Shown here piece after piece: positions 55,348 through 64,000 of a DNA stretch of 64,000 nt. Made by a program: the position numbers and the translations under genes. Within the stretch, counting starts at the first letter, position 1; each line of letters opens with the position of its first letter. Below the pieces are notes generated by a model. That model was not told where the DNA came from, ran no database searches, and saw nothing but the letters and a program-made list of their open reading frames with translations. This DNA is from Vibrio intestinalis (GTDB taxonomy: Bacteria > Pseudomonadota > Gammaproteobacteria > Enterobacterales > Vibrionaceae): contig NZ_JANAVY020000015.1 of NCBI RefSeq assembly GCF_025195085.2, forward strand, positions 1-64,000, read 5' to 3'.

Positions 55348-57054
55348 TTAACCGCAACAGCTACAATTGCGTTTGTATTTGCTCATTTTGCCAATACCTG
55401 GGTTAAAGGTGTTGGTCGGATCGAGTGAATGGTAAAACGCTTGCAGTTGTTTCTCAGCTTCGTAAAGGTGGCCAACGTTGTGTTCCGCTGGGTATTTAGC
55501 GCCTTTTTCAGTCAGAAGTTTTAGCATCTGCTTTTTCACTTCTTTGGTGTTAGTGCCTTTTTTAAAGATGTAGTCTTGGTGGAACACGTGGCACATGTAA
55601 TGCCCGTAGTAGAGTCCCATCACCATTTGGTCAGTGATCTCTTTAGGTAGTTTCTCTACCCAATCAATATCGTTACGTCGCAATGCAATATCCAGTGCGA
55701 GAATATCTTCGAGTTCATTTTTATGGATGGTTTCATAACGAATCGCTGCTCCTGCTGCTGCAAAACGGTGAAGGAGTGCTTTCTTTCCTTCATCGGCACT
55801 ACATTCAAAGTAACCAGTATCAGGTTTGCTCTTCCAAACTGTTTCTAAGTAGTCTTGCGCTTCTTTTATGCCTTCATCACTCATTTTTAGAATCAAGTGA
55901 TGTTCATATTTGTCGCGATAGCGAAGCATTCTTTCTGGCAAGTGCTGCGGGAACAGTTTGCTGAAGTAATACATCATAATGTCAGGCAGATCTTTCGATA
56001 CCAAAGGGATTCGTTTTAAAAACGATTCGACTTTGGCTTTGAAGGCAAAGAACTTAGGTAGATTGTCTGTGCCAAGGTGCTGTATGGATAAAAACACGTC
56101 TTTACCATACGTTTCTGCCAAGTTGAAAATGTCGCGATGCATGTATTCGCCCATTTCGGGCAGGTTTTCAAATTTTTGCAGCATATCACGACGTAACATA
56201 GCCAGTTGGTCTGGGTCATTACAACCGATATAAAACAGCTGTTCTTTTTCAGGAATAGGGTAACTGTCAACACGAACTGCAAACACGGTGAGTTTACCGG
56301 CACAGCCACTTGCTTCAAACAGTCGGCGAGAGTCTGCATTGAATCGTGATGGAGTGTCTGCATCAACGTCACGCACGCGTGCATCGTACTCTCTGTCTGA
56401 TGCCATCGCATTGGTGTGTTGAATTTGGCTAACATCAAAGTTGCCTTGTTCAACGTTATTTAGGATCTCCTCAGGGGTATCACCCAAACCTTCAATACCT
56501 AGGTGATTGACCAACTCCAATTTGCCATCTTTGGTAACTTGACCAAAGAGGGCAAGCTCAGTATAGGCAGGGCCTCTTTTCACTAGTGCACCACCAGAGT
56601 TGTTAGCAATACCACCAACCACTGTTGCACCAATGGAAGATGAGCCGATCACCGAGTGCGGAGCACGGTTAACAGTCTTCAAAGTTTTGTCTAATTGATG
56701 CAGGCTAACACCGGGAAGGCTGACAACTTGCTTGCCTCCATCAAGAAGGTGCAAGGTCTTCATGCGGGTGATATTGATGATCACCACTTCACGGTCATAA
56801 TCGTCACCGCTAGGAGCAGAGCCTTCGGTTAGGCCTGTTTTGGCAGCCTGCATGATGATAATGCAGTTGGCATCCACTGCGGCTTGCAATAGTTGCCATT
56901 GTTCAACAAGTGTCGAAGGGAAAAGTACCGCGAGCGCTTTGCCTTGGCCAGAACGAAAACCAGAGCGATAGTATTCAGTTTTACTCTCCTGAGTTAACAC
57001 ATTGTCAGAGCCAACAATGTTTATAAACTTAGTAATTAACGCCTGATTATTCAT
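55348..57054 (-). CDS. dld: Quinone-dependent D-lactate dehydrogenase
   Basis: The 568-residue peripheral membrane flavoprotein oxidises D-lactate to pyruvate and passes electrons to quinone. It has an FAD-binding PCMH domain (AKTGLTEGSAPSGDDYDREV, SSIGATVVGGIANNSGGALV) and the Dld-type membrane-binding and cap domains (ERMLRYRDKYEHHLILKMSD, GHYMCHVFHQDYIFKKG). ATG 57054 with AAGGGA upstream was preferred to 57093. The C-terminus ends KRNCSCCG with three Cys, unlike most neighbours in the family I know. A CRP-type site lies upstream. Confidence 0.93.
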   Translation of the reverse strand: MNNQALITKFINIVGSDNVLTQESKTEYYRSGFRSGQGKALAVLFPSTLVEQWQLLQAAVDANCIIIMQAAKTGLTEGSAPSGDDYDREVVIINITRMKTLHLLDGGKQVVSLPGVSLHQLDKTLKTVNRAPHSVIGSSSIGATVVGGIANNSGGALVKRGPAYTELALFGQVTKDGKLELVNHLGIEGLGDTPEEILNNVEQGNFDVSQIQHTNAMASDREYDARVRDVDADTPSRFNADSRRLFEASGCAGKLTVFAVRVDSYPIPEKEQLFYIGCNDPDQLAMLRRDMLQKFENLPEMGEYMHRDIFNLAETYGKDVFLSIQHLGTDNLPKFFAFKAKVESFLKRIPLVSKDLPDIMMYYFSKLFPQHLPERMLRYRDKYEHHLILKMSDEGIKEAQDYLETVWKSKPDTGYFECSADEGKKALLHRFAAAGAAIRYETIHKNELEDILALDIALRRNDIDWVEKLPKEITDQMVMGLYYGHYMCHVFHQDYIFKKGTNTKEVKKQMLKLLTEKGAKYPAEHNVGHLYEAEKQLQAFYHSLDPTNTFNPGIGKMSKYKRNCSCCG

Positions 57055-57461
57055 GGGCTTCCCTTCATTTGTCGTTGTATTTTTGTGGTGCAATATTTGA
57101 TTTACAGTCTAATAACATTTGAGGCGGTATACTAGATTGGTCTTCATGCAAATCCGATTGCAAGCACGTATTGATGTGATGGCTGGATTATAGATTTGTT
57201 TTAAATCATAGGTTTATGATGGTATCTATTGTTGTTGATATTCCATAAATCAAATTCACTATTTCCAAAATTCGCATAATAGGAACGTTTATTTGCTACG
57301 CGAATTGTTAAAGGTAAGTGATGTTTGTCACATTGAAAGTAATGAATTGAAAGCGGGCGTATCAAGCGGTCAAACCTAGCCAATTCATACTAAGGTTGAT
57401 GTAATTTATCAAATAGCAGATTTAAGTTATCCCTAAATCTAAGATATTGTAGGAGGGCATG
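57055..57461. other. Divergent intergenic region, dld and DUF1353 gene
   Basis: The 407 bases carry the two promoters and a strong candidate CRP site at 57317-57332. A minus-strand frame at 57201-57383 has no family likeness and I do not accept it. No gene is seen. Confidence 0.5.
57317..57332. promoter_or_regulatory. Candidate CRP site between dld and DUF1353 gene
   Basis: AGTGATGTTTGTCACA matches TGTGA-N6-TCACA with one mismatch in the first base of the left arm. It is about 265 bases from dld and 130 from the DUF1353 gene, so it may act on either. Confidence 0.55.
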
Positions 57462-57941
57462 ATGGATAACTTCCCGCCGCCGCGTCACATCATTCGACGA
57501 GGTAATTACCCGTATTTGCACAAAATCACGCAAGATTACTTTTATCAAACTCATTGGAAGCTAAGACAGCCATTTGTCTCTCGTTGGTTAGAGATAAGTT
57601 GTGATGGGATGGTTAGAGTCAAAGCGAATCAGAGTGGCTACGCGTGGGATGGGTGCACGCCCAAGTACAGTTTGCTTAATCTGGCGATTGTGGGCATTCC
57701 TGATGGTCATATTGATTATCGCACCATGAAACCTTATACCTACTATGCCTCTTTGGTTCACGATACCTTGTATCAATATCTTGATTCTGTTCCAGTCTCT
57801 AAGCAGGAAATAGATAAGCTATTTTTACAAATGCTGGGTGACTTTAAACTGCGTCACCTCTATTACTGGTGTGTACGTACTTTTGGTGGACTTGGTGTTA
57901 AGCAGCAGGGGCTGGTGGCCGAAATAAATAAGGAGCCTTAA
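57462..57941 (+). CDS. DUF1353 domain protein
   Basis: The 159-residue soluble protein has the DUF1353 pattern including GYAWDGCTPKY and the conserved SLVHDTLYQYLD region with its His-Asp pair. ATG 57462 is 5 bases after AGGAGG; an ATG at 57459 is too close. The family is found in phages and bacteria and its function is unknown. It is divergent from dld and ends within a terminator shared with the desaturase. Confidence 0.78.
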   Translation: MDNFPPPRHIIRRGNYPYLHKITQDYFYQTHWKLRQPFVSRWLEISCDGMVRVKANQSGYAWDGCTPKYSLLNLAIVGIPDGHIDYRTMKPYTYYASLVHDTLYQYLDSVPVSKQEIDKLFLQMLGDFKLRHLYYWCVRTFGGLGVKQQGLVAEINKEP

Positions 57942-57950
57942 AGGCTCCTT
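57930..57950. terminator. Bidirectional terminator between DUF1353 and desaturase genes
   Basis: AAGGAGCCTT (57930-57939) pairs with AAGGCTCCTT (57941-57950); on the minus strand the stem is followed by ATTTATTT. It overlaps the DUF1353 stop. Confidence 0.7.
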
Positions 57951-57956
57951 AATACA

Positions 57957-59084
57957 CTATGCGTAACGGGTAGTTAGTTGTTTCCAAACTCTCTGTTGCG
58001 CCTCAAAATCAAGCTTGATTTGCTCGTATCTAATCATAAGAAGTGAGCGTTCATACTTGGCTTTCAAGTCATTCTTCTTTTGTTCTACTAGTTGTTTTCT
58101 AATCGCATAGAAGTCATTCATCTTTGCGATTAACGCGTCAAACTCTTTATTTAACGCCTCTTTAATCTGCGCTTTATCGCCTTTCTTTTCTAAGCGATGT
58201 AACGCGTTTGCTAGGGCTTGTTTGGCTCTGGCTTTCTCGATCTTAATCGTTGGTGTGATGCGCAGCTTGTGCGTTAGACCTAGCCATTGACACGATTTAA
58301 TTAGCCATTTGGTTGGGTCGTATTGCCACCAGTACACGCCATTGCGGTAATCGTTTTCAAAAATATGGTGGAAGTTATGGTAACCCTCGCCAAATGTGAA
58401 GAAGGCTAATACACCGTTGTCACGCGCCGTGTTTTTACTGGTAAACGGCTGGCTACCCCAAACATGAGCCAAAGAGTTAATGAAAAACGTTGTGTGGTGA
58501 CTCAAGGTTAGTCTTACAACACCCACAATTAGCAACATGCCCCAAATATCGTTAAACATTAGGCCAAGCAGCAAGGGAATACCGATATTAGTAGCAAGAG
58601 CTAACAGCAAATAGTGTTTGTGTTGCCACATCACAATATTGTCTTTTTGCAGATCACGGCAGTTGGTGTAATCCGAGTAATTTGACTGATTGTACTCACG
58701 TAACATCCAGCCGATGTGAGAAAACCAAAATCCGCGTTTAGCCGAATAGGGGTCTTTGTCATTGTTATCGACATGTTTGTGGTGAACGCGGTGATCTGAG
58801 CTCCAGTGAAGCGCACTGTTTTGCAGGGCAAAAGCACCACCGATGGCAAAGATAAACCTCAAGGCAGGATGAGCTTGATAGGTTTTGTGTGCCCATAAGC
58901 GATGGTAGCCCGCCGTAATGGACAAGTTACAAAATGAAAACGCGACGATTAACGCTATCAAGTGTTCAACTTGGTAGCCATGGGTGTACCCATACCAAGG
59001 TGCAACGACCACCGATAATATGAAAGTAGACAAGAACAACAAGATGTTTAGCCAGATCAGAGGAGGCTTAGTTTTGCTTGTCAT
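57957..59084 (-). CDS. Acyl-CoA/acyl-lipid desaturase (delta-9 type)
   Basis: The 375-residue membrane di-iron enzyme has the three His boxes HRLWAH, HRVHHKHVD and HNFHH, and about four membrane helices. The C-terminal about 100 residues are a charged, Lys/Glu-rich coiled coil (KARAKQALANALHRLEKKGD). It probably introduces a cis double bond into saturated fatty acyl chains. The start was set at ATG 59084 (AAGGAATAATACAC upstream); the longer frame to 59357 has no likeness and includes the promoter region. Confidence 0.92.
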   Translation of the reverse strand: MTSKTKPPLIWLNILLFLSTFILSVVVAPWYGYTHGYQVEHLIALIVAFSFCNLSITAGYHRLWAHKTYQAHPALRFIFAIGGAFALQNSALHWSSDHRVHHKHVDNNDKDPYSAKRGFWFSHIGWMLREYNQSNYSDYTNCRDLQKDNIVMWQHKHYLLLALATNIGIPLLLGLMFNDIWGMLLIVGVVRLTLSHHTTFFINSLAHVWGSQPFTSKNTARDNGVLAFFTFGEGYHNFHHIFENDYRNGVYWWQYDPTKWLIKSCQWLGLTHKLRITPTIKIEKARAKQALANALHRLEKKGDKAQIKEALNKEFDALIAKMNDFYAIRKQLVEQKKNDLKAKYERSLLMIRYEQIKLDFEAQQRVWKQLTTRYA

Positions 59085-59260
59085 GTGTATTATTCCTTTA
59101 AGCTTACAACTGTACGCTAGAATATCAGCGTACACGTGTAAGTCAAATGATGGTTGTAGCAAAATGTTAAGCGAAAGTTCTAGAATGTTTTGCTTTTTCG
59201 TCACGATTGAATAGTATGAATGTTGGAATAAATATTTACAGGAAGTAAAAGGGGCTAATA

Positions 59261-59821
59261 ATGGAAATAAAAGTAGCCGAATATAGTGACTATGAGCGTA
59301 TCGCGCACTTACATGCGCAGAGTTGGCAGACCTATTATCAAGGTATTCTCGGCTCAAATTATTTGAATAACGACGTGGTTGAAGACCGCTTAGTTATTTG
59401 GCAGACCCGCCTAATTAACCCACCATTCAATCAACACGTCATCATCGCTGAAGAGGGCGGCTTACTGTGTGGCTTCATTTGCGCATTTGGTAATCATGAC
59501 TTTGAAAAGGGCACCATCATCGATGCACTACATATTGATGAGTCCTACCGTGGTCGAGGTTTGGGCGCAAAACTACTTAATGATATGGCCGAATGGATCG
59601 ATCAGTTTTTCCCAGATAACGGCGTCTATTTGGAAGTCATGGCAGAAAACAATCAAGCCAAAGATTTTTATGACCATATCGGTGGTGAGCACACTCTTGA
59701 GAGACTATGGGATGCACCATGCGGAAATCAGGTGCCAGAGGTTATCTACACTTGGCCATCACCAAAAGCGTTATTAGACAATATCAAAACTGAGAAGTGT
59801 GTCGGTGTAGTAACAAATTGA
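59261..59821 (+). CDS. GNAT-family N-acetyltransferase
   Basis: The 186-residue protein has the GNAT fold: N-terminal YSDYERIAHLHAQSWQTYYQG, the acetyl-CoA loop (LHIDESYRGRGLGAKLLNDM, R/Q-x-x-G-x-G/A) and C-terminal VYLEVMAENNQAKDFYDHIG. Substrate is unknown. GGGG precedes the ATG. It is divergent from the desaturase gene. Confidence 0.88.
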   Translation: MEIKVAEYSDYERIAHLHAQSWQTYYQGILGSNYLNNDVVEDRLVIWQTRLINPPFNQHVIIAEEGGLLCGFICAFGNHDFEKGTIIDALHIDESYRGRGLGAKLLNDMAEWIDQFFPDNGVYLEVMAENNQAKDFYDHIGGEHTLERLWDAPCGNQVPEVIYTWPSPKALLDNIKTEKCVGVVTN

Positions 59822-59917
59822 AACAACTTCGATCTCATGAATTGATACTTTTCGGACAAAAAAAAAGTACCGTTAGATAAGTTATTGTAGTTTCAAAACA
59901 AATCTAGCGGTTACTTT

Positions 59918-61036
59918 ATGAAAAAAACCATTCTTGCTTCAGCGTTAGTTAGCACGCTGTTCCTTGCAGGTTGTGGCGAGCAGCAAGCTCAAAAGCAACT
60001 TCCCGCGCCACTTGTCGTGGCAGAGCCTGTACTGAGTACAACTCATCAACAAGGTAAGTCTTACATCGGCCGTGTCGAAGCGGTAGAAGACACCAACATC
60101 ACAGCTCAAGTTTCCGGCTATTTGCAGCAGCGTCATTTTGACGAAGGACAAATGGTAGAGAAAGGCCAATTGCTATTTACTATCGAGCCATCTTCATTTG
60201 AGGCTCAGCTAGCAAGTGCCAAAGCATCACTTGCCCAGGCCAAAGCAAGCCTAAAAAAGGCGCAGTTAGATTTTAACCGTGGTAAAAACCTGTTGCCAAA
60301 AGGCAGCATTTCTCAATCTGAATTCGATAACTTAACCGCAGTTTTGTTGGGCGCTGAAGCGCAAGTTGAATCGGCAAGTGCTCAGCTTAAATTGGCTGAA
60401 GTTAACCTTTCTTACACTGAAATTCGCGCTCCATTTTCTGGCCGCATCAGTTCTAGCCAAGTCAGTACCGGTGATCTGGTTTCACCACAATCAGGAATCT
60501 TGACTACGCTAGTTAGCCTAGACCCTGTTCACACCAGTTTCAGTGTGAGTGAGCGTGAGCGCTTGCAGCTAGGAATGGATAAAGTAAAAGGTGACGGCAG
60601 TGAAGATGCCAGCGGCGTTGAAGTTCAAGTAATTCTAGAAAACGGTCAAGCGTTTGCCCATCTAGGTGAACTCGATTTCTTGGGTAACCGAATTGATTTA
60701 AATACTGGCACACTTGCAATGCGTGCTGTAATTCCAAACCCCGAGCATCAACTTTTACCGGGTCAGCACGTACGTGTTGAACTGCGAGAAAAGCAGCCGA
60801 CTGACGTTCTTGTTGTACCACGTCGCGCAGTTCAAACAGACCTTGAAGGAAACTTCGTGATGGTTGTTGCTGAAGGTGATGTCGCGGAGCGCCGCAATGT
60901 TGAATTAGGTAAGCAGATTGAAAGCGGGATTATTATTCGTGATGGCCTAAACGCAGATGACAATGTGATTACCCAAGGTCTGCAACGAATCCGCAATGGC
61001 GTGCCTGTTCGTCTAGATACTAAGCCACAGCAATAA
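59918..61036 (+). CDS. RND membrane-fusion lipoprotein (MexA/AcrA-like)
   Basis: The 372-residue protein has a lipoprotein signal peptide ([12 protein letters not shown], lipidated Cys at residue 19), the barrel-sandwich half-motif ([22 protein letters not shown]), a coiled-coil hairpin (about 85-140), the second half-motif ([20 protein letters not shown]) and the beta-barrel and membrane-proximal domains. It is 10 bases upstream of the RND permease and forms an operon with it. It should pair with that permease and a TolC-type channel. Confidence 0.9.
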   Translation: MKKTILASALVSTLFLAGCGEQQAQKQLPAPLVVAEPVLSTTHQQGKSYIGRVEAVEDTNITAQVSGYLQQRHFDEGQMVEKGQLLFTIEPSSFEAQLASAKASLAQAKASLKKAQLDFNRGKNLLPKGSISQSEFDNLTAVLLGAEAQVESASAQLKLAEVNLSYTEIRAPFSGRISSSQVSTGDLVSPQSGILTTLVSLDPVHTSFSVSERERLQLGMDKVKGDGSEDASGVEVQVILENGQAFAHLGELDFLGNRIDLNTGTLAMRAVIPNPEHQLLPGQHVRVELREKQPTDVLVVPRRAVQTDLEGNFVMVVAEGDVAERRNVELGKQIESGIIIRDGLNADDNVITQGLQRIRNGVPVRLDTKPQQ

Positions 61037-61046
61037 TGGGGGCGAA

Positions 61047-64000
61047 ATGCTAAGTCGTTTCTTTATCCAGCGCCCAAAATTTGCGCTGGTTATCTCAATC
61101 ATTCTAACTCTTGCAGGGGCGATCGCGTTGGCGATCTTGCCGGTTGCTGAGTATCCAAAAATTAGCCCGCCTTCGGTAAGTGTCTCGGCCTTCTATACTG
61201 GTGCAAGTGCTGAAGTGGTCGAGCAGGCGATAGCCGATCCGCTCGAAACCGCGGTGAACGGCGTTGAAAACATGATTTACATGTCTTCAAAGAGCGCTAA
61301 CGATGGTTCATACAGCCTAAACGTAACCTTCGATGTGGGTACTGACCCAGATATGGCACAGGTCAACGTGCAAAACCGTGTTTCGCAGATCGAATCTAAG
61401 CTTCCTCAGGAAGTTCGTATGGTCGGCATCACGGTGAAAAAGCGTTCTCCTGACCTATTGATGGTGTTGAACTTCTACTCGCCTGATGGCCGTTACGATG
61501 ACCAATTCTTGATTAACTACATTAACTTAAACGTGAAAGACCAATTGGCGCGCGTTAAAGGTATCAGTGAAGTTAACGTTATTGGCGGCGGTGAATACGC
61601 GATGCGTGTTTGGTTAGACCCTGAAAAAATGGCTAACCTAAAAATGACCACTACCGATGTCTATGCTGCTTTGGCTGAGCAGAACGTGCAGGTGGCGGCA
61701 GGCCGTGTCGGTGCTGCGCCATATAATGATGCACAAGAAGTTCAATTCAACCTTGTGACCAAGGGGCGATTAGAATCGGTTGGTGAATTTGAAAACGTTG
61801 TGCTTCGCGCTAACCAAGATGGTTCAACCGTTTATCTAAAAGACGTGGCTCGCGTTGAACTGGGTAAAAAGTTCTACGATGGCAGTGGTAAGTTCCGCGG
61901 CCAAGATGCATCCATCGTTGCTCTGTCATTACAATCTGATGCCAACGCGCTAGAAAGTGGCCAAGCGGTAATGGATCTGCTGGATAACTTGAGCGTTAAT
62001 TTCCCTGAAGGCATGGATTACGAAACCAGTTACGATACTACCGTATTCGTTGCTGAATCGATCAAAGGGGTAGTAAAAACACTAATTGAAGCTATCTTGC
62101 TAGTAATCGCGGTGACCTACTTGTTCTTAGGTAGTGCGCGTGCGACGTTGATTCCTGTCGTTGCGATTCCAGTTTCTCTGATTGGTACGTTTGCAGTAAT
62201 GCAAATGACCGGCTTTACCATTAACACGGTGACACTGTTTGGTTTGATCTTGGCGATTGGTATCGTTGTTGATGACGCGATTTTGGTTATCGAAAACGTT
62301 GATACCAAGATGGCTAATGACCCAAGCCTGACGCCGCGTAAAGCGACATTGCTGGCGATGAAAGACGTGACGGGGCCAATCCTTACCTCAACACTTGTAT
62401 TGTTGGCGGTATTCTTACCTGTTGCCATGCTTCCGGGTATTACGGGCATCATGTATCGTCAGTTTGCGTTAACTATCTGTATTTCGGTAGTTATCTCATC
62501 GATTAACGCGCTTACGCTATCACCAGCACTATGTTCATTGGTGCTTAAACAGGGTGGTGGTAACACGGCAAATTGGTTTAAGGCCTTTAACCGCGGCCTA
62601 GATAAAGTCACTCATCGTTATGGTCAAATTGCAGGATTCTTGGTTAAAAAGGCGTTATTGCTGGTTGGCTTCTTTATCGTTGCAGTTGCTGCGGTAACCA
62701 TGTTTGCCAAAACCACCTCGACGGCATTTGTCCCACAAGAAGATAAAGGCATTTTGCTGGTTAACGTTCAGCTACCTGATTCGGCTTCTCTATCGCGTAC
62801 TGAAGCGGTGACTGAAGATCTGATTAAGATGGTTGAGCAAGAGCCGGGCGTGGATGGCGTTACTGTAGCGAACGGTTTCGCATTCATGACGGGGGCAGCA
62901 GCGTCTAACGGTGCATCTCTGTTTATCAAACTTCATGACTGGGAAATGCGTAATGGCTTAGAGGGTGAACACTCTTCTAACGCGATCGCGCAACGCATTA
63001 ATGGCCGAGCTGCAATGCAATTGCCACAAGCCGTAGTATTTGCGATGGGCCCACCGGCGGTTCCGGGTATGGGTGCTGCGTCAGGCTTTGAGTTTGTTCT
63101 TGAAGATACCCTTGGCCGAAGCCGTACCGATCTAGCGGTTGTGATGAACCAGCTCATCGAAGAAGCGAAAAAGCAGCCTGAAATCGCGTTTGCGTTCTCT
63201 ACCTTCCGTGCCAACGTGCCGCATTACTATGTGGATATTGACCGAGAAAAAGCGCAACAGCTTGGTATTCCATTAGCGAGCATCTTCCAAACGCTACAGG
63301 GTAACTTAGGTTCGCTGTATGTGAATGACTTCACCATGTTTGGTAAGAACTTCCGCGTGACAATGCAAGCAGACAGCGAACACCGCAGCAGTATGGACGA
63401 TTTGGAGCGTTTCCATGTACGTTCATCAAGTGGTCAAATGATTCCACTTAGCACGCTAGTCAGTTATGAGCAGATTTTTGAACCAGACGTAGCGTGGCGT
63501 TACAACATGTACCGTTCGGCAGTGATTCAAGGTCAACCGGCTCCGGGTTACTCAAGTGGTGATGCGATTGCTGCGATGGAACGCGTAGCGGCTGAGTTCT
63601 TGCCACAAGGCTACCAATATGAATGGACAGGTATGGCTTACCAAGAAGTTCTAGCGGGTAACCAAGCGATTTACGCATTTGCTCTGGCATTGATCTTTAT
63701 CTACTTGTTTATGGTGGCTCAGTACGAGAGTTGGAGTATTCCTCTGGCGATTATCTTGGTTGTTCCGGTCGCGACATTAGGCTCTTTCTTAGCGTTGAAC
63801 TTAACCGGTACACCACTCAACTTATACGCACAGATAGGCTTAGTCTTGCTCATAGCCTTAGCGGCGAAGAACGCAATATTGATTGTGGAATTCGCCAAAG
63901 TTGAGCGTGAAGAAAAAGATGAAGAGATCGACAAAGCAGCGGTTCAAGGCGGTAAGCTACGTTTCCGCGCGGTAAACATGACGTCATGGTCGTTTATCTT
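61047..64000 (+). CDS. HAE1-type RND efflux permease, partial
   Basis: The frame starts [20 protein letters not shown] (GGGGGCGAA upstream) and runs to the window edge with 984 codons and no stop. It has the RND layout, the proton-relay TM4 ([18 protein letters not shown]), [20 protein letters not shown] and the second loop. Typical length is about 1040-1050 residues, so about 60 are missing at the right edge. The pair resembles the AcrAB/MexAB type used for drugs, dyes and bile salts; no TolC gene is in the window. Confidence 0.92.
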   Translation, partial: MLSRFFIQRPKFALVISIILTLAGAIALAILPVAEYPKISPPSVSVSAFYTGASAEVVEQAIADPLETAVNGVENMIYMSSKSANDGSYSLNVTFDVGTDPDMAQVNVQNRVSQIESKLPQEVRMVGITVKKRSPDLLMVLNFYSPDGRYDDQFLINYINLNVKDQLARVKGISEVNVIGGGEYAMRVWLDPEKMANLKMTTTDVYAALAEQNVQVAAGRVGAAPYNDAQEVQFNLVTKGRLESVGEFENVVLRANQDGSTVYLKDVARVELGKKFYDGSGKFRGQDASIVALSLQSDANALESGQAVMDLLDNLSVNFPEGMDYETSYDTTVFVAESIKGVVKTLIEAILLVIAVTYLFLGSARATLIPVVAIPVSLIGTFAVMQMTGFTINTVTLFGLILAIGIVVDDAILVIENVDTKMANDPSLTPRKATLLAMKDVTGPILTSTLVLLAVFLPVAMLPGITGIMYRQFALTICISVVISSINALTLSPALCSLVLKQGGGNTANWFKAFNRGLDKVTHRYGQIAGFLVKKALLLVGFFIVAVAAVTMFAKTTSTAFVPQEDKGILLVNVQLPDSASLSRTEAVTEDLIKMVEQEPGVDGVTVANGFAFMTGAAASNGASLFIKLHDWEMRNGLEGEHSSNAIAQRINGRAAMQLPQAVVFAMGPPAVPGMGAASGFEFVLEDTLGRSRTDLAVVMNQLIEEAKKQPEIAFAFSTFRANVPHYYVDIDREKAQQLGIPLASIFQTLQGNLGSLYVNDFTMFGKNFRVTMQADSEHRSSMDDLERFHVRSSSGQMIPLSTLVSYEQIFEPDVAWRYNMYRSAVIQGQPAPGYSSGDAIAAMERVAAEFLPQGYQYEWTGMAYQEVLAGNQAIYAFALALIFIYLFMVAQYESWSIPLAIILVVPVATLGSFLALNLTGTPLNLYAQIGLVLLIALAAKNAILIVEFAKVEREEKDEEIDKAAVQGGKLRFRAVNMTSWSFI

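Noticed and set aside
57201-57383. 60-codon minus-strand frame between dld and DUF1353 gene
   Set aside because: It overlaps the CRP-type site and shows no family likeness.
57393-57412. TTGATGTAATTTATCAA as a second FNR site near the DUF1353 gene
   Set aside because: The arms are 7 bases apart, not 4, so it does not fit FNR spacing.
59085-59357. 91-residue N-terminal extension of the desaturase
   Set aside because: The added part lacks likeness to the family and covers the promoter region; the ATG at 59084 gives the normal protein.
62117-62452. 111-codon frame opposite the right-hand RND permease
   Set aside because: It lies wholly within a well-supported gene and has no ribosome site.

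Overview
The window looks like a piece of a Vibrio (Vibrionaceae) chromosome, most likely the second, accessory-rich one. This is an inference from moderate GC content, protein sequences that read as typical Vibrio versions, a type VI secretion (T6SS) fragment of Vibrio type, Fur-box iron genes and a dense set of signal-transduction genes. I see no rRNA, tRNA or CRISPR array.

Left end (1-7.6 kb): what looks like one end of an insertion element abuts a truncated tssA. Across an AT-rich divergent region lies a short T6SS operon (outer-membrane barrel protein, FHA protein, TssJ, TssK, TssL). No tssM, clpV, tssB/C or hcp follows; an orphan Imm11/DUF1629-like protein and small membrane proteins do. 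This looks like a decayed or rearranged T6SS locus.

7.6-16.2 kb: a chemoreceptor, a HAD phosphatase, a 47-aa small protein, an AraC regulator, a two-gene RND efflux system and a YHS-domain protein. 16.2-20.3 kb: the oxidative pentose-phosphate operon zwf-pgl-gnd, with a perfect FNR-type palindrome upstream. 20.3-27.2 kb: an MFS transporter divergent from an XRE-type regulator, then a compact operon of hybrid sensor kinase, PstS-like periplasmic protein and outer-membrane porin-like protein, which I read as a possible sensory module. 27.4-34.8 kb: a DUF1330 protein, an SDR, a radical SAM protein, an iron-dependent alcohol dehydrogenase, a LysR regulator, YdcH, and a TPR-GGDEF protein broken by an in-frame stop.

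34.8-41.4 kb: a probable siderophore uptake locus (TonB receptor, AraC regulator, two half-size ABC exporters-type importers) with Fur boxes ahead of the receptor and of the regulator. 41.6-46.1 kb: transaldolase and transketolase (non-oxidative pentose phosphate) divergent from a SorC-type regulator; two nearly identical candidate operators lie in the shared intergenic region. With zwf-pgl-gnd, the window holds most of the pentose-phosphate pathway.

46.2-55 kb: a lipoprotein, an sseA-(98 aa)-moeB-moeA cluster (molybdenum cofactor and sulfur transfer), folE, dbpA, and a large leucine-rich-repeat lipoprotein. 55-64 kb: respiratory D-lactate dehydrogenase, a DUF1353 protein, an acyl-CoA desaturase, a GNAT acetyltransferase, and a second RND efflux pair whose permease runs off the right edge.
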